Source of the DNA: Streptomyces adelaidensis
GTDB lineage: Bacteria; Actinomycetota; Actinomycetes; Streptomycetales; Streptomycetaceae
Length of the DNA stretch: 64,000 bases
Direction: 5' to 3'
Assembly (NCBI RefSeq): GCF_016598475.1
Contig: NZ_JAEMUX010000003.1
Location: forward strand, 147,108 to 211,107
Shown here: positions 20,401 through 28,761 of the stretch, one piece after another
Layout of the letters: each line of letters starts with the position of its first letter
How positions within the stretch are numbered: position 1 is the first letter of the stretch
Made by a program: the position numbers and the translations under genes
The notes under the pieces: generated by a model
Databases searched by the model: none
Told to the model about the DNA's origin: nothing
What the model saw: only the letters and a program-made list of their open reading frames with translations

Positions 20401-23013
20401 CTGGCCCCGGATCTTGACCTGGTGGTCGCGGCGCCCGGTGAACAGCAGTTGCCCGTCGGCGAGCAGCGCCACCTGGTCGCCGGTGCGGTACATGCGGGTG
20501 CCGTCGGCGGCGAACGGGTCGGGTACGAAGGTGGTGGCCGTCCGGCCGGGGTCGCCGAGGTAGCCGCGGCCGACGCCCGTGCCCGCGATGAACAGTTCGC
20601 CCGGAACGCCCTGCGGGACGGGGCGCAGGTCGTCTCCGAGGACGTACAGCCGGGTGTTGCGCAGCGGCCGGCCGATGGGCATGGAGGCGTCGTCGGCCCG
20701 CACGTCGGCGGCGGTGCGCGCGTAGGCGTGGGTGACGTCGTCGGAGCACTCGGTGGGGCCGTAGACGTTGGCCAGCGCGATGTGCGGGTGGCGGGCGAAC
20801 CAGCGGGTGCACAGGTCGGCGGGGAGGGCCTCGCCGTTGGAGATCATCCAGCGCAGGGCGGGCAGTTCGGGCGCGTTCCCGGTGGTGTCCCAGGCGTCCA
20901 GGGTGGCGCGCAGCAGTGAGGGCACGACCTCCAGGACGGTGAGGCGCTCGTCCGCGATGACGCCGAACAGGGCGTCCGGGTCGGCGGCGGCGTCGCGGGA
21001 GACGGCACGGACCCGGCCGCCGACGAGCAGGGTCGTCAGGGTCTGCCAGACGGTGACGTCGAAGGTGACGGGCGCGTTGTGGACGAGCGCGTCGGTGTGG
21101 TCCAGGCCCAGTTCCTCGACCTTGGCGAGCAGGTGGTTGACCATGCCGCCGCGCTGCACCATGGCGCCCTTGGGCTTGCCCGTGGAGCCTGAGGTGTAGA
21201 TGACGTACGCCAGGTCCAGCGGCCCGCCCACGACGGGGGCGAGGTTGTCGACGGGGTCCTCGGCACCGTCCAGGAGGAGGACGGGGAGGTCGCCGGCCAC
21301 CTGCCGGGCGAGGGCGTGGTGGGTGGTGTCCGCCAGCACGCGGGTCGCGCCGCTGTCGGCGAGCAGGCCGGTGAGGCGGGCCAGCGGGGCGCGCGGGTCG
21401 AGCGGCAGGAAGGCGCGGCCGGAGCCGAGCACCCCGAGCTCGGCGGTGACGAAGTCGCGCCCCGGTTCGGTGAGCAGGGCCACCGGCCCGGTGCCGTCGG
21501 TGAGGCGGCGGGACAGGGCGCCGGCGCGGCGGGCGAGCCGCGCGTACGTCAGGGTGCCGCCGTCGTCGGTGACGGCCGGTGCGTCGGGGCGGGTGGCGGC
21601 GTGGTCCCGTACGCGCTCGACGACGCCCCGGTAGGGCTCGGCCCGTACGGGACCGGTCAGGGCGGCGTCCAGCAGTTCGGCCTCGCCGGGCGCCAGCAGG
21701 TCGAGGGTGTCGAGCGGCGCGTCGGCGGCCATGGTGACGAAGCGGTCGAGGAAGTCCGTGAAGCGGCGCAGGTGGGCGCGTACTTCGGCCTGCTCGTACC
21801 GGGACTCGTTGCCGCTGAGGTCGACGCCGATGCCGTCGGCGCCCTTGTCGGCGACGGTGAACTCCAGGTCGTCGACGAGGCCGGTGGAGGGGCTGTACAG
21901 GGTGGCGTCGCAGGGGCCGATGGCCAGCCGCTCGATCTGCGGCATCATGTTGATGAACGGGCCGAACGGCCGCCGGTCGTCGCTGGCCAGGCCCATGGCG
22001 CGGCGGATGCGGCTGACCCTGTGGCGCTGGTGCCTGAGTGCCTGGGAGAAGGCCTGGTACGTCGCGGTGAGCAGGTCGCCACGGGTCATGCCGGGCGTCA
22101 CGGGGAGCCGCAGCGGCACGTAGTTGACGACCATGCCGGGTATTCCCTGCATCGTGCCGCCGACCCGGGCGGTCACGGGCAGGGAGAGGATGACGTCGTC
22201 GGTGCCGGCCATCCGCCGGGTGTAGGCCCCGAGCGCGGCGACCAGGACGGTCTGCCAGGTGACCCGGGCGTCCCAGGCGACGCCGCGCAGCCGGTCGGCG
22301 GTCCGCTCCGGCAGGACGGTCTCCTCGCGCCGGAAGGCCTGGGCCGGTTCGGCGTCGCGGGTGGCGAGGCTGACGGGCTCGGGGCGGTCGGCGAATCGCT
22401 CCTCCCAGTAGGCGCGGTCCCGCTCGGCGCGCGGCGAGTCGCCGTAGGCGGCCTCGGCGTCGATCAGGGTGCTCAGCGGCGGGAAGCGGCCCTCGTCGAG
22501 GGAGGTGCCGGCGAGCATCGCCTCGTAGATGGCGGACAGCCGCTGCCAGTAGATGACGTAGCTGAAACCGTCGGAGACGAGGTGGTGGTTGAGGAGGCAG
22601 AAGAACGTGCGGTCCTCGGCGAGGGTGAACACGCTCAGCCGGAACAGCGGCACGTACGGGTCGGCCGTCGGCACGAGCGGTACGCGGAGGTCGGCGCGGA
22701 TCGCCTCCCGGGCCGCCGCCACGGGGTCGTCGGCGCCGCTGACGTCGGTGACGGTCAGCGGCAGTCCGGTGAGCTCCTCGATGAACTGCCGGGGCTCGCC
22801 GTCCACCTCGGTGAAGCGGAGGCGCAGGCACTCGGACTCCGCCACGAGCCGTTCCAGCGCGGCGCGGAAGAGCCGCTGGTCGAGGGGGCCGCGGATGTCC
22901 CAGTAGATGGCGGTGTTGTAGGTGGCGCCGCCGCCGGACAGCTTCTCGTCGAACCAGATGTCCTTCTGCCCGGCGGTGAGCGGCAGGCCGGCCGTATGGA
23001 GGTGAGTCGTCAT
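11440..23013 (-). CDS. Three-module non-ribosomal peptide synthetase, C-A-PCP-E-C-A-PCP-C-(decayed A)-PCP-PCP-TE
   Basis: A 3,857-residue assembly line. Approximate domains: C1 1-450 (HHLVSDG, EntF-like start), A1 464-975, PCP1 981-1055 (GGDSISA), E 1064-1500 (HHLAVDG, NYLGRF), C2 1557-1990 (HHILVDG), A2 2021-2515, PCP2 2524-2600 (GGHSLLA), C3 2616-3060 (HHIAFDG), decayed A3 3074-3380, twin PCPs 3389-3538, TE 3590-3857 (GWSLGG serine, terminal THDD histidine). By alignment to the gramicidin PheA pocket, A1 reads D-V-W-E-I-N-V-D-D, whose acidic residues suit a side-chain amine such as diaminopropionate. A2 reads D-A-W-G-A-A-G-V-S, an open pocket suiting (chloro)tryptophan. A3 lacks most core motifs. 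The E domain predicts a D residue 1. C1 probably accepts an acyl group from the free ACP. A SARP-type promoter precedes it. Confidence 0.95.
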   Translation of the reverse strand: MTTHLHTAGLPLTAGQKDIWFDEKLSGGGATYNTAIYWDIRGPLDQRLFRAALERLVAESECLRLRFTEVDGEPRQFIEELTGLPLTVTDVSGADDPVAAAREAIRADLRVPLVPTADPYVPLFRLSVFTLAEDRTFFCLLNHHLVSDGFSYVIYWQRLSAIYEAMLAGTSLDEGRFPPLSTLIDAEAAYGDSPRAERDRAYWEERFADRPEPVSLATRDAEPAQAFRREETVLPERTADRLRGVAWDARVTWQTVLVAALGAYTRRMAGTDDVILSLPVTARVGGTMQGIPGMVVNYVPLRLPVTPGMTRGDLLTATYQAFSQALRHQRHRVSRIRRAMGLASDDRRPFGPFINMMPQIERLAIGPCDATLYSPSTGLVDDLEFTVADKGADGIGVDLSGNESRYEQAEVRAHLRRFTDFLDRFVTMAADAPLDTLDLLAPGEAELLDAALTGPVRAEPYRGVVERVRDHAATRPDAPAVTDDGGTLTYARLARRAGALSRRLTDGTGPVALLTEPGRDFVTAELGVLGSGRAFLPLDPRAPLARLTGLLADSGATRVLADTTHHALARQVAGDLPVLLLDGAEDPVDNLAPVVGGPLDLAYVIYTSGSTGKPKGAMVQRGGMVNHLLAKVEELGLDHTDALVHNAPVTFDVTVWQTLTTLLVGGRVRAVSRDAAADPDALFGVIADERLTVLEVVPSLLRATLDAWDTTGNAPELPALRWMISNGEALPADLCTRWFARHPHIALANVYGPTECSDDVTHAYARTAADVRADDASMPIGRPLRNTRLYVLGDDLRPVPQGVPGELFIAGTGVGRGYLGDPGRTATTFVPDPFAADGTRMYRTGDQVALLADGQLLFTGRRDHQVKIRGQRIELGEVESALRALPTVSDAVAAAVTDPAGHQRLVGYVVTDTTDDTTGTTHTTGSAAVRERLAEVLPEHMVPSLLLALPELPLTPHGKVDRKALPAPDFAATHTGGAARTDAERILCEVLAEVLGLPRIGVDDSFFALGGDSISAIQVVSRARKAGLRVTSRDVFQHRTAAAIAGVARLTGRRAETVVEDGVGEIPLTPVIDQFREEVSHLPAATREYAQYVTVSVPDTAGPARLEAVVGALLDRHDALRMRLTAPVPGLWSLAALPPGAVAPSDVLSTVQVPAGADPDTVLAEQIEAARTRLSPEAARLMQAVLLDAGDAAPGRLLLVVHHLAVDGVSWRILLGDLDTAWQAVTAGRDIRLDPVPTSYRRWARTLTEQAHAATRVAELPLWTAHCEGDAVELADRPLDPVRDIHGTAGRLRIELPADRTAAVLTRVPATFHAEVNEVLLTALTLALTDHDRRRTGRSATRALIELEGHGREHLGDDTDLSRTVGWFTSVFPVGLDVGTLDRASLWNGGDACGTALKRVKETLRALPDHGFGHGLLRHLNPQTAGVLARRTTPRIGFNYLGRFSTDAGGDWSMRAGASGLTAAPDTPLRHVLEVVSMTEDRPEGPVLVAEWTWAGGLLAEDDVRRIADDWFRALDALATHAARPGAGGRTPSEFPLVTVSQAEIEAYENDTDGLQDILPLSPLQRGLLFQAQFDRHGMDAYTLQVVMDVDGPLDRSALRAAVAALLDRNPGLRAAFRERDTGDPVQLVPAAVELPWTEVDLTGVPAADVDAEVKRLTDEEWLHRFDVTRAPLTRFTVHRLGDERHRVVWTAHHILVDGWSLSAVLAEELVTLWSNGADPSALPPVAPVQAYLEWSAAQDKEAAREAWQKELAGIDEPTRLGPADRSRVCVLPATVCVDLPQRLTDAVTAWAHAGGLTMNTVAQGCWAVALGRLTGRQDVTFGAVASGRPEELPDVEQMVGAFMHTLPVRVRLDASLTLEAMLADLQERQLRLERHQHLGLADVQQGAGIGELFDTVVSFHNYPSGVLDRIGERVPGLSMRAWEARVIAEYPLALGVFPGSRTGEPMRLEAQYRPDIFGADEAEAILRRFTRVLETLADAPGTTLATLDALGTDERRLLLDDWSGAAATAAAATTRATDVFEARAAAAPHKEAVVLGAEQVGYAELDARANRLARLLTDRGVGPEQVVAVMLPRTPEMVVAALAVLKAGAAYLPVDSAYPVDRIAYMLDDAHPVALLTDTATAGRTADLGVDTLVLDEPGTAQRLAALPGTDLTDADRVSPLRPEHPAYIIYTSGSTGRPKGVVVAHTGLLGMVDSLVERFGLDSDTRVLQFASFSFDASVWEFMLALLTGGTLVIADEECRTPGAPLVDLINRARINLAGLPPVVVGGLPEGSTLPAGLRLAVAGEAVPAEIVERWSAHVRLYNGYGPTEAVVSSTVSGPLTGTGRPPIGRPTTAHRVYVLDRHLRPAPVGVVGELYVGGGLARGYLARPELTAQRFVADPFGPAGERVYRTGDLVRWLPDGELDYVGRADDQVQLRGFRIELGEITSALLAQSGIDQATVIVREDEAGDRRLVAYVVAADPAALSDSSLGGTLRERLAQSLPDYMVPSAVVALETMPLTPQGKLDRKALPAPDLAGAARGRGPRTPVEEILCGLFADILSVTHVSIDDDFFEIGGHSLLATRLISRARTALGVELPIRALFEARTVSALAAVVEGAAHARPPLRPAPKETERPLSFTQQRQWFLNRRQERADGTYNTPMAFHLTGRLDAAALQAALTDVAERHEVLRTVIPDTDGVPSLRVLDARTGGPVLKARTVTEGGLAAALAAEADQGFDLTAEPPLRVRLLSTGPDECVLLLVFHHIAFDGWSIVPLLTDVSTAYRARCAGRAPRWATLPVQYGDYAVWQRELLGPEDDPDSVVAGQLAFWRDALAGLPEELALPMDFPRPTVAGSSGDVVMFDLEPELHGALVEIARQSGTTEFIVFQAALSALLTRLGAGTDIPLGVSVSGRTDEALDDLVGMFINSLVLRGDTSGDPTFRELLDRLRETDLAAYSHQDVPFDQVVDALKPARSLSRHPLFQVVLSVQSQGDQPLALPGLTVKPEYVGSDRAKLDLVMELLPWPGEGGMRGLFNFSTELFTRATAERMVAQFQQVLRTVAADPDARLSGLELLTGDERERVLHTWNDTARELPPVTLPDLFADRAARTPDAPAVGTGAHALTYAELDARSHRLARHLIASGAGPEQVVAVAVPRPADRAVAVLAVLKAGAAYVPLAADEPAGRIKALFAETRPVCVLTTAGLAGRLRSTGVTTMVLDGPEVRAGSAGPVTDADRTSPLRAEHAAYLVRTEDAAGRPRGTVVEHRAAAGHLAWVLETGEAASTGGLFAPLLSGAGVPADEPLPLDWATPPAFTPGRGAWNTRVYVLDEWLTPVPPGVVGELYVGGSGLARGYAGRPGATAERFVADPFGPAGARLHRTGERVKWDTEGNLLAPDASTAPAPTDTPSGTMPTQLSPAEGVLCGIVAEVLGVEVFGVEENFFEAPGASMDSMKSLRLVSLARKAGLQVSIADVFVHQTVRALAATLAVERLSPAEGVLCGIVAEVLGVEVFGVEENFFEAPGASMDSMKSLRLVSLARKAGLQVSIADVFVHQTVRALAATLTAQPPAASEPAATQAPAPTPRHSTRVMADAIDETDRLDHADPFAPVLCIKPTGGRPPVFCLHSGVGFALSYLPLTRHLGEEYPLYGIQAPCVVADAPLPGSIEEIAADYIRMIKEVRPEGPYHLLGWSLGGLLAYEIAVQLRLAGDEVGLVANLDSYPRTGVTDERDEQSLLAWLLEGIGHHRSEFGDRDLVAGDVLDALRRDNSPMARMGERRMTRMVDLMIHHQSLNTRYRPRDFDGTMRLFLAEHSVWGEAGTGQVENGPDKDRLWKPYFSGDLRVHRLACTHDDILAPGPLAELGPVVAADLDRFHQERDGRDGS
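12404..12840. repeat. Perfect 209-bp direct repeat encoding the twin C-terminal PCP domains
   Basis: Bases 12404-12612 and 12632-12840 read as identical, with a period of 228 bases (76 codons) and the frame kept. Each copy encodes one carrier domain with the sequence [18 protein letters not shown]. The phosphopantetheine serine is most likely the one in DSMKS, giving a three-residue insertion relative to the usual FFxxGGDS. Identity including third codon positions indicates very recent duplication, gene conversion, or conceivably an assembly artefact. Confidence 0.9.
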
Positions 23014-23051
23014 ACCAATCCCCTAGCGAAGGTCATCGAGTTCATCCGTCG

Positions 23052-23096
23052 ATCGTCGACGAGCGCGCTGACAGCGGGCTGACCGCGAGCTGACGC
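23052..23096 (-). promoter_or_regulatory. SARP-type promoter of the NRPS operon
   Basis: On the coding strand, three GTCAG repeats of 11-bp period (23090-23096, 23079-23085, 23068-23074 as heptamers on the plus strand) are followed after 10 bases by GACGAT (23052-23057) as the -10 box. The transcript would start about 32-35 bases before the NRPS ATG at 23013, which has AGGGGA upstream. It is one of six such sites. Confidence 0.7.
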
Positions 23097-23114
23097 GCAG
23101 ACCGGTCCGGCTGG

Positions 23115-23825
23115 TCAGCCGCAGCCGCCCGCGTGGCCGTCGTCGGCCGACCTGCCGAGGCCGACCGCGCCGACGAGCGGTTCCGGTACGGAGGCGGCGG
23201 GCAGGGCCTTGGAACGGAGGTGCTCGACGAAGGCGTCGAACCGGTCGAGGCCCCAGAAGCGGGTGAAGCCGTGTACGAAGAACGGCACCCCGAACACGCC
23301 GTCCTCGCACACGTCGAGCAGGGCGCGTACGCCCTCGGCGCGCAGCTCGGGGTCGTCGCTCGCGTCGGCGAGCCGCAGCTGGCCGAGGCCGAGTTCGGCG
23401 CCGATGGAGGCGATGGTGGCGCGGTCGCAGATGTCGCGGCCCTCGCCGAAGCGGGCCCGGTAGCAGGCGGCGATGTAGTCGTGGCCGCGGCCCTCGCGGG
23501 TGGCGACGAGGTAGCCGAGGTGGGGCACCTCCCACACCGGTTTGCGGTCGACGGGCCAGGTCACGGTGATGCCGCGGGCCTTGGTGAGCCGGCCGACGTC
23601 CTGGAGGACGTACCGGTTCTTCTCGCGGGACATCTCGGAGTACGGGAAGGTGCCGCCCTGCTCCGCGAGGAGGCCGGCGCTCTCGGGGTCCGGTTCGAAG
23701 AACGGCACCCATTGGAGGTGGTCGACCAGCTCGGGGTGGCGGGTCGTCAGTTCCTGGTACGCGAGCCAGGAGTAGGGGCTGCGGAGAGAGAAGTAGAACC
23801 GTGGCGTCTTGTTCTTCCTGGGCAT
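23115..23825 (-). CDS. DsbA-like protein of the 2-hydroxychromene-2-carboxylate isomerase family
   Basis: A 236-residue thioredoxin-fold protein. The N-terminus FYFSLRSPYSWLA matches the glutathione-S-transferase kappa/HCCA isomerase group, and GVFGVPFFVHGFTRFWGLDR is the family cis-proline region. It lacks a CxxC redox pair, so an isomerase is likelier than a disulfide oxidase. AAAGAGGGA precedes the ATG. It follows the ketoreductase in the KS/ACP operon, so it may isomerise a double bond of the acyl chain, but no dehydratase is seen. Function uncertain. The C-terminal tail (GHAGGCG) is glycine/cysteine-rich. Confidence 0.75.
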   Translation of the reverse strand: MPRKNKTPRFYFSLRSPYSWLAYQELTTRHPELVDHLQWVPFFEPDPESAGLLAEQGGTFPYSEMSREKNRYVLQDVGRLTKARGITVTWPVDRKPVWEVPHLGYLVATREGRGHDYIAACYRARFGEGRDICDRATIASIGAELGLGQLRLADASDDPELRAEGVRALLDVCEDGVFGVPFFVHGFTRFWGLDRFDAFVEHLRSKALPAASVPEPLVGAVGLGRSADDGHAGGCG

Positions 23826-23859
23826 GGCGGTGTCCCTCTTTACTCCGTGGGGTGGTGGC

Positions 23860-24606
23860 TCAGACGACGAGGCCGCCGTCGACGCCGAGGACCTGGCCGG
23901 TGATGTAGGAGGCGCGGTCCGAGGCCAGGAAGGCGACCAGATCGGCGACCTCCTCGGGCCGGCCGAACCGGCCGAGCGGGATGCGTTCGGTCATCTTGGC
24001 GACGTGGTCGTCGGCGAGGCCGGAGAGCATGTCGGTCTCGATGAAGCCGGGGGCGACGGCGTTGGCGCGGATGCCGTAGCGGCCGGACTCCTTGGCCAGC
24101 GCCCTGGTGAACCCGATGATCCCGGCCTTGGTGGCCGAGTAGTTCGTCTGCGTGGCGTTTCCGTACACGCCGGCGACGGAGGACAGGGTGATCACCGATC
24201 CGGTGCGGCGCTTCATCATGGCGAAGACGGCTGCCTTGCAGACGTTGTACGTGCCGTCGAGGTTGACCCGCAGCACCGCGTCCCAGTCGGCCTCGGACAG
24301 CATCACCAGCGGGTTGTCGCGGACGATGCCGGCGCAGGAGACGACCGTGCGCAGCGGGCCGAGCGCCTTCTCGCTGTCGCGTACGAAGCCGCGTACGGCG
24401 TCGTGCCCGGCCACGTCGACCTGCGCCGAGTACACCCGTGCCCCGTCCGCGCCGGCCTCCTCGGCCACGGCCTCGGCGGCCTCCTTGTTCGACTGGTAGC
24501 AGAACGCCACGTCGTACCCGTCCCGGGCGAGCCGGGTCACCACGTGACGGCCGATCCCCCGGGAGCCTCCGGTCACCAGGGCGACGGGGCGGTCGTTTGC
24601 GGACAT
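23860..24606 (-). CDS. 3-oxoacyl-ACP reductase (FabG-like SDR)
   Basis: A 248-residue short-chain dehydrogenase that reduces beta-ketoacyl-ACP with NADPH. It has the TGGSRGIG cofactor loop, SCAGI, and a Ser-Tyr-Lys catalytic set in SSVAG...NYSATKAG, ending TGQVLGVDGGLVV, all standard FabG landmarks. GAGGAGA lies upstream of the ATG. Position after KS-beta and KS-alpha indicates that it reduces chains made by that pair. With no dehydratase or enoyl reductase nearby, the product may be a 3-hydroxyacyl group, or host fatty-acid enzymes may complete reduction. Confidence 0.9.
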   Translation of the reverse strand: MSANDRPVALVTGGSRGIGRHVVTRLARDGYDVAFCYQSNKEAAEAVAEEAGADGARVYSAQVDVAGHDAVRGFVRDSEKALGPLRTVVSCAGIVRDNPLVMLSEADWDAVLRVNLDGTYNVCKAAVFAMMKRRTGSVITLSSVAGVYGNATQTNYSATKAGIIGFTRALAKESGRYGIRANAVAPGFIETDMLSGLADDHVAKMTERIPLGRFGRPEEVADLVAFLASDRASYITGQVLGVDGGLVV

Positions 24607-24923
24607 GCTGATGTCTCCTCGTTGGCTGTGACTGCCGGGAACTGTGACTGCCGGGCCCCGCGTGGGGCCTCAGCGGCCCCGGGCCCGGCTCGCTCAGGGC
24701 CCCGCGTGGGGCCGCTGTGGGGTGCCGCCCCGAGAGGGGCGTGCACCCAGGCGCCGCGCGTGCCCGGGTATGGCGTGCGCCGGACGCGGGCGCACCGCCC
24801 GGCCCCAGCGATGGCGGTGGGCAGCGCCCCGGCGCGGCGCCGGCCGGGGGGCCTGGCGGTGGCCCGGCCTAGCCGCCGGGGCAACGCCCCGTGACGGCAC
24901 CCGCCCTCGCCCGCCCGGCAGGG
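24607..24923. repeat. GC-rich spacer with two copies of a self-complementary 17-mer
   Basis: The 317-base gap between the KS-beta gene and the ketoreductase gene holds no convincing gene. GGGCCCCGCGTGGGGCC occurs at 24653-24669 and 24697-24713 (44-base period), and each copy folds into a six-bp stem. A direct repeat TGTGACTGCCGGG lies just before the first. It could be an intra-operon terminator or processing site that lowers downstream expression. Confidence 0.6.
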
Positions 24924-26009
24924 CTACGCGCCCGTGAGCAGGGCGCAGCCGACGGTGCCGTCGCGTTCGATGCCCGTGACCAGGGCGGCTTCGCCGGGGG
25001 CGAGGCCCGACTCGCCGGCGGCGGCGAGGACGGCGGCGAGTTGCAGACTGGTGGAGGCGGCGGAGGTGTCGCCGAGCAGGGGGCGGCAGCGGATCCAGCG
25101 GGGGTCCGTCGCGCCGAGCGCGTCGGTGACGCCGGCCTCCTCCAGGGCGGCCAGTTCGCCGCCGGCCCCGAGCGGGGCCACCAGGCGGACGTCCCCAGCG
25201 GCCACGCCGGTCGTCTCCAGGGCGTCGCGTACGCAGGCGGCGAGGGCCGCGCGGGCCTCGCCCTGCTCCCCGAAGGCCCGGAAGCAGGTCGTCCGGATGC
25301 GGGCCAGCGGTGCCCGTCCGGCGGCCGCCGCGTCCTCGGGCATCTCCAGGAGGAACACCGCGCTGCCCTCGCCGAGCGGTGCCGAGCGCTCCTCGGCGGT
25401 GCGGCCGTGCCATTCGAGCCAGGCCCGCTGGGTGGAGTACTCCTCGGCGGCGCCGCACAGCACCCGGGCACAGTGCCCGCCACGGTGCAGCCGCACCGCG
25501 TAGCTCAGGGCGAGCAGCCCGGTGAGCCAGCCGCCCGCGACCGTGGTGTTCGGCCCCTTGATGCCGTGCCAGATGGCGCTCTGCCCGGCCGCCCGGTTCA
25601 TCACGGTGTTCGGGAAGCGGGCCGGGTCGACGTGGTACGGCCGCTCGCCGGCGAGGGAGTCGCGGGTGAAGTCCATGATGCTCTGGACGCTGCCGGAGCC
25701 GGTGCCCAGGACGAGAGCGGTCTGCTCGGGCCGCCGGGCCGGTTCGGCGTCGCAGGACGCCAGCAGCCGGCCGACCGCGGTGACGGCGATGGCGGTCACC
25801 CGGTCCATCGTCCGGGTGCCCTTCCTGCCGACGTACTCGGCGGCGGTGAAGTCCGGGACAAGACCGCCACGCTCGAAGGGGCCGGGGTACACGGTGCGGT
25901 CCAGCGTCCCGACGGCGCTGCGCCCGGCGTTGATCCCTTCGCTGAAGGGCGCGCTGCCGACCCCGTACGCAGAGACCGCCGACCAGGCGGAGAGGACCAG
26001 TGGGGACAT
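24924..26009 (-). CDS. Ketosynthase-like chain-length factor (KS-beta)
   Basis: A 361-residue thiolase-fold protein, partner of the KS-alpha whose stop it overlaps by one base (TGATG). All three catalytic residues are lost: the active-site cysteine region reads NTTVAGGWLTGL, and the two histidine motifs read APLGAGGE and LLGDTSAA. This is what is expected for a chain-length factor in a KS-alpha/KS-beta heterodimer. GLGTGSG-type glycine motifs remain (VLGTGSGSVQSI). Chain length and starter cannot be predicted. Confidence 0.85.
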   Translation of the reverse strand: MSPLVLSAWSAVSAYGVGSAPFSEGINAGRSAVGTLDRTVYPGPFERGGLVPDFTAAEYVGRKGTRTMDRVTAIAVTAVGRLLASCDAEPARRPEQTALVLGTGSGSVQSIMDFTRDSLAGERPYHVDPARFPNTVMNRAAGQSAIWHGIKGPNTTVAGGWLTGLLALSYAVRLHRGGHCARVLCGAAEEYSTQRAWLEWHGRTAEERSAPLGEGSAVFLLEMPEDAAAAGRAPLARIRTTCFRAFGEQGEARAALAACVRDALETTGVAAGDVRLVAPLGAGGELAALEEAGVTDALGATDPRWIRCRPLLGDTSAASTSLQLAAVLAAAGESGLAPGEAALVTGIERDGTVGCALLTGA

Positions 26010-27244
26010 CACTCCGCCTCCCGGTAGCGGCCGAGGATCAGCACGGCGTTGTTGCCCGCGAACGCGAGCGCGTTGTTCTGGACGACGTTCAGTTCGGCGG
26101 GCCGCGCCTTGTTCGGTACGCAGTCCAGGCCGCACTCCGGGTCGGTCTCCCGGTGGTTGATGGTGGGCGGGATGAAGCCCTCGGTGATGGCCAGTGCGCA
26201 GGCGGCCGAGGCGAGGGCACTGGCCGCGCCCATGGAGTGGCCGATCATGGACTTGATGGAGATCGTCGGCGGGGGCGTGGCGAAGACCTGCCGGATGGCC
26301 CCGGCCTCCGTCACGTCGTTGGCCCGGGTGCCGGTGCCGTGCGCCGAGATGAAGTCGATGTCCTCGGGCTTCACCCCGGCGTTGCGGTGCGCGACCTCCA
26401 TGCACCGGGCGAGGCTGCCCCGGTCGGGTGCGACCGGGTGGTGGGCGTCGCAGTTGAGCCCGTACCCGAGCACCTCGGCATAGATCCGGGCGCCGCGCGC
26501 CCGCGCCGATTCGAGGCTCTCCATCAGCAGGATGCCGGCGCCCTCACCGGTGAGGATGCCCTTGCGGTCCTTGTCGAACGGCTGGCACACCTCGGGCGCG
26601 ATGGTGCCGAGCCGGTAGAACCCGGCGAACGTCTTGCGGCACACCGCGTCGGCGCCGCCGCACAGCGCGACCTCCACCTCGCCGCCGCGGATGGCGTCGA
26701 ATCCGCTGCCGATGGCGTAGTTGCCGGCCGCGCAGGCGGTGGGGATGGTGAGGGCCTCGACGTCGGTGAGGCCCAGCTCCCGCACGATGCCGGTGGACAG
26801 CCGGCCCGCCTGCGCCCGGCGCACCACGCCGGGCGGCAGGTGCTCGGGTCCGTCCTTGAGCTGTATGTCCACGAGGGCGTCCAGGTCGCGGGACTCCGCG
26901 TCGGTGGTGCCGACGGAGACCAGCGCCCGGCGCTCCCTGAGTTCCTCCAGGGACAGGCCCGCGTCCGCCACCGCCAGGTGCGCGGCGGCGACCGAGAACT
27001 GGGTGGCCCGCCCCAGCTCCTCGGGGTCGACCCGCCGGATCCAGTCGGCCGGGTCGAAGTCGTCCACCTCGCACCCGTTGGCGTGCGCGAAACCCGTCGT
27101 GTCGAAGGCGGTGATCGGCTTGACCCCGCTGCGTCCGGACCGCAGTCCGTCCAGGAAGGCCGTGACGCCGAGCCCGATGCTGCTGACCGTGCCGAGCCCG
27201 GTGATCACCACTCGGCGCGGCGGCCGCTGATCGTTGTCGTACAC
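26009..27244 (-). CDS. 3-oxoacyl-ACP synthase (KS-alpha, FabF-like)
   Basis: A 411-residue condensing enzyme extending acyl-ACP with malonyl-ACP. It has an intact triad: cysteine in IPTACAAGNYAIG, histidines in ISAHGTGTRAND and KSMIGHSMGAASA. The N-terminus RRVVITGLGTVSSIGLG and C-terminus NNALAFAGNNAVLIL are typical FabF. Coupled to the KS-beta gene and 29 bases after the ACP gene, it forms a minimal type II system with them and the ketoreductase. It probably makes the acyl group that caps the peptide. Confidence 0.95.
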   Translation of the reverse strand: MYDNDQRPPRRVVITGLGTVSSIGLGVTAFLDGLRSGRSGVKPITAFDTTGFAHANGCEVDDFDPADWIRRVDPEELGRATQFSVAAAHLAVADAGLSLEELRERRALVSVGTTDAESRDLDALVDIQLKDGPEHLPPGVVRRAQAGRLSTGIVRELGLTDVEALTIPTACAAGNYAIGSGFDAIRGGEVEVALCGGADAVCRKTFAGFYRLGTIAPEVCQPFDKDRKGILTGEGAGILLMESLESARARGARIYAEVLGYGLNCDAHHPVAPDRGSLARCMEVAHRNAGVKPEDIDFISAHGTGTRANDVTEAGAIRQVFATPPPTISIKSMIGHSMGAASALASAACALAITEGFIPPTINHRETDPECGLDCVPNKARPAELNVVQNNALAFAGNNAVLILGRYREAE

Positions 27245-27273
27245 CTTGCGCTCCCGTCGTCCGGTGCCGATGC

Positions 27274-27549
27274 CTAGTGGGAGGCCGCTTTGGCCGCCAC
27301 GGCTTCACCGACGACGGTGACGACGCCTTCGAGGTTGACCATCCGGGCCAGTTCGGCCTGGTCGATGTCGATCCCGAAGGCGCGCTCGAGCTGGGAGAGG
27401 ATCTCGATGGCGCCCATCGAGTCCGCTTCGTGGTCCTCCTTGAAGCGGCTGGTGTCGGTCATCTCGTCCGCGTCGATCTCGAGGATGTCGCAGATGATTT
27501 CCTTGATCGTGGCACGGCCGTCGGCGTCCACGCGGTTCGCTGTCGTCAT
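27274..27549 (-). CDS. Acyl carrier protein
   Basis: A 91-residue free-standing ACP. The phosphopantetheine serine is in EADSMGAIEIL, and the four-helix pattern runs from IKEIICDILEIDADEM to GVVTVVGEAVAAK. It heads the operon for KS-alpha, KS-beta, ketoreductase and DsbA-like protein. No Shine-Dalgarno is visible before the ATG, and the -10 box ends only 8 bases away, so the mRNA may be leaderless. It could donate the finished acyl chain to the first NRPS condensation domain. The cluster phosphopantetheinyl transferase probably activates it. Confidence 0.9.
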   Translation of the reverse strand: MTTANRVDADGRATIKEIICDILEIDADEMTDTSRFKEDHEADSMGAIEILSQLERAFGIDIDQAELARMVNLEGVVTVVGEAVAAKAASH

Positions 27550-27556
27550 GCCGACG

Positions 27557-27601
27557 ATGCTGGCGAACCCCCCTGACAGCGGGCTGATGACCGACTGACA
27601 G
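27557..27601 (-). promoter_or_regulatory. SARP-type promoter of the ACP/KS operon
   Basis: On the coding strand GTCAG, ATCAG and GTCAG repeat with an 11-bp period (plus-strand heptamers 27595-27601, 27584-27590, 27573-27579). Ten bases after the last comes CAGCAT (27557-27562). The same -10 sequence and spacing occur upstream of the MbtH and acyl-AMP ligase genes. It overlaps the end of the LysR gene spacer. Confidence 0.7.
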
Positions 27602-27604
27602 CCC

Positions 27605-28570
27605 TCAAGCGGTTTTGAGGTAGCAGAGCAACTCGGGGAAGTCGGCGGGGTGCTCCTTCATCCAGGCCCAGTAGCGCGGGATCGTCCGGGCGTACGCGCA
27701 GTAGTGGCCGCGGACCGTCTTCACGAGTCTGGCCAGGGTGGCGCGGCCGACGGAGCCGCTGCGCCAGACCATCACCATCTCGGTGCTCTCCGTGCCGGAG
27801 ATCGGCACCAGGGACACGTCGCTGGTGGCGCCGGTGGGGGTGGTCAGGGCGGCCGCATTGGCGTCCCGTACCCAGCTCATCGCCTCGTGGTGGCCGTCCA
27901 CGTAGTGCAGCACCTCGGGTTCCGTGCGCGGGAACCTGGTGAACAGCTGCTTCTCGATGGGGTGGAACCAGTGGTCGCGGGCGTAGCAGACCCAGTTGAG
28001 GGAGGCGAGGTGGCGGGTCTCCAGGGCCGGCTCGTCGGACAGCGGATGACCCTGGGGCACGGCGAGCCAGACCGGTTCACGCACGATGACGGCGGTGTCG
28101 AGGCCCAGTTCGGCCCCGCCGCCCGGCTCGACGAGCGATATGCACGGCACCAGCGCCGCGCTGAGCCAGCCGCGGCGCACCGCGTCCACGGCGGCGGCGG
28201 GGCTGAGCGTCTCGGTCTGCACCTCGGTGAAGGGCAGCGAGGACTGGAGAGCACTGTGCAGGGACGGTGGCGTCCATTCCGAGTTCCCGAACCGGAACAC
28301 TTTGGAGGCATGGGCCGCCGCCTCGACAATGACCAGGTCGGCACGCTGGACGAGTTCGGTGAGCATGGGGATCAGGCGTTCACCCAGCGAGGTGGGAACG
28401 ACACCGGAGGAGGATCGGACGAAGAGCCTGCCGCCCACCGCATTTTCAATTCGTCTTAACTGTGCGGTAAGGCTGGGTTGCGGAACACTTAACTCGGACG
28501 CCGCCTTCGATATGCTCCCGGCCTGGTCTATGACGGTCACTATTCTGGCATGGCGCAACTCTATATTCAC
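27605..28570 (-). CDS. LysR-family transcriptional regulator with two TTA codons
   Basis: A 321-residue regulator. The N-terminal HTH (MNIELRHARIVTVIDQAGSISKAASELSVPQPSLTAQLRRIEN, given in part) is followed by a substrate-binding-like effector domain. The GTG start has GGGGG 7 bases upstream. Leu27 and Leu38 are TTA codons (plus-strand 28490-28492 and 28457-28459), so translation should depend on the bldA tRNA. The first 45 codons are clearly more AT-rich than the surroundings. It lies between the SARP gene and the ACP operon, so it is a likely pathway regulator; its target may be the shared element at 34380 and 43427. Confidence 0.9.
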   Translation of the reverse strand: MNIELRHARIVTVIDQAGSISKAASELSVPQPSLTAQLRRIENAVGGRLFVRSSSGVVPTSLGERLIPMLTELVQRADLVIVEAAAHASKVFRFGNSEWTPPSLHSALQSSLPFTEVQTETLSPAAAVDAVRRGWLSAALVPCISLVEPGGGAELGLDTAVIVREPVWLAVPQGHPLSDEPALETRHLASLNWVCYARDHWFHPIEKQLFTRFPRTEPEVLHYVDGHHEAMSWVRDANAAALTTPTGATSDVSLVPISGTESTEMVMVWRSGSVGRATLARLVKTVRGHYCAYARTIPRYWAWMKEHPADFPELLCYLKTA

Positions 28571-28761
28571 AAAACCCCCGTGGCACCTGATTGCTCAACG
28601 TGCGATATCCCGGCATGAAAATGCCGAGGTGATTCACACGCTAACAGGACGCCCCCACGACGTCCACCGCACATCTCGCCACGGAGACTTCACAAAGCTT
28701 GCCCCGAATGCTGTCACGTGAACAGGGATCGGACGGAACAAGCCGTTGAGCGGGGATCGCC
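28571..28761. other. AT-richer spacer upstream of the LysR gene with a small hairpin
   Basis: This 191-base gap is more AT-rich than the cluster and carries CGGCAT-GAAA-ATGCCG at 28611-28626, a six-bp stem with a tetraloop. The hairpin may be part of the LysR autoregulatory site or the SARP terminator. I see no gene and no GTCAG repeat here. Confidence 0.5.
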
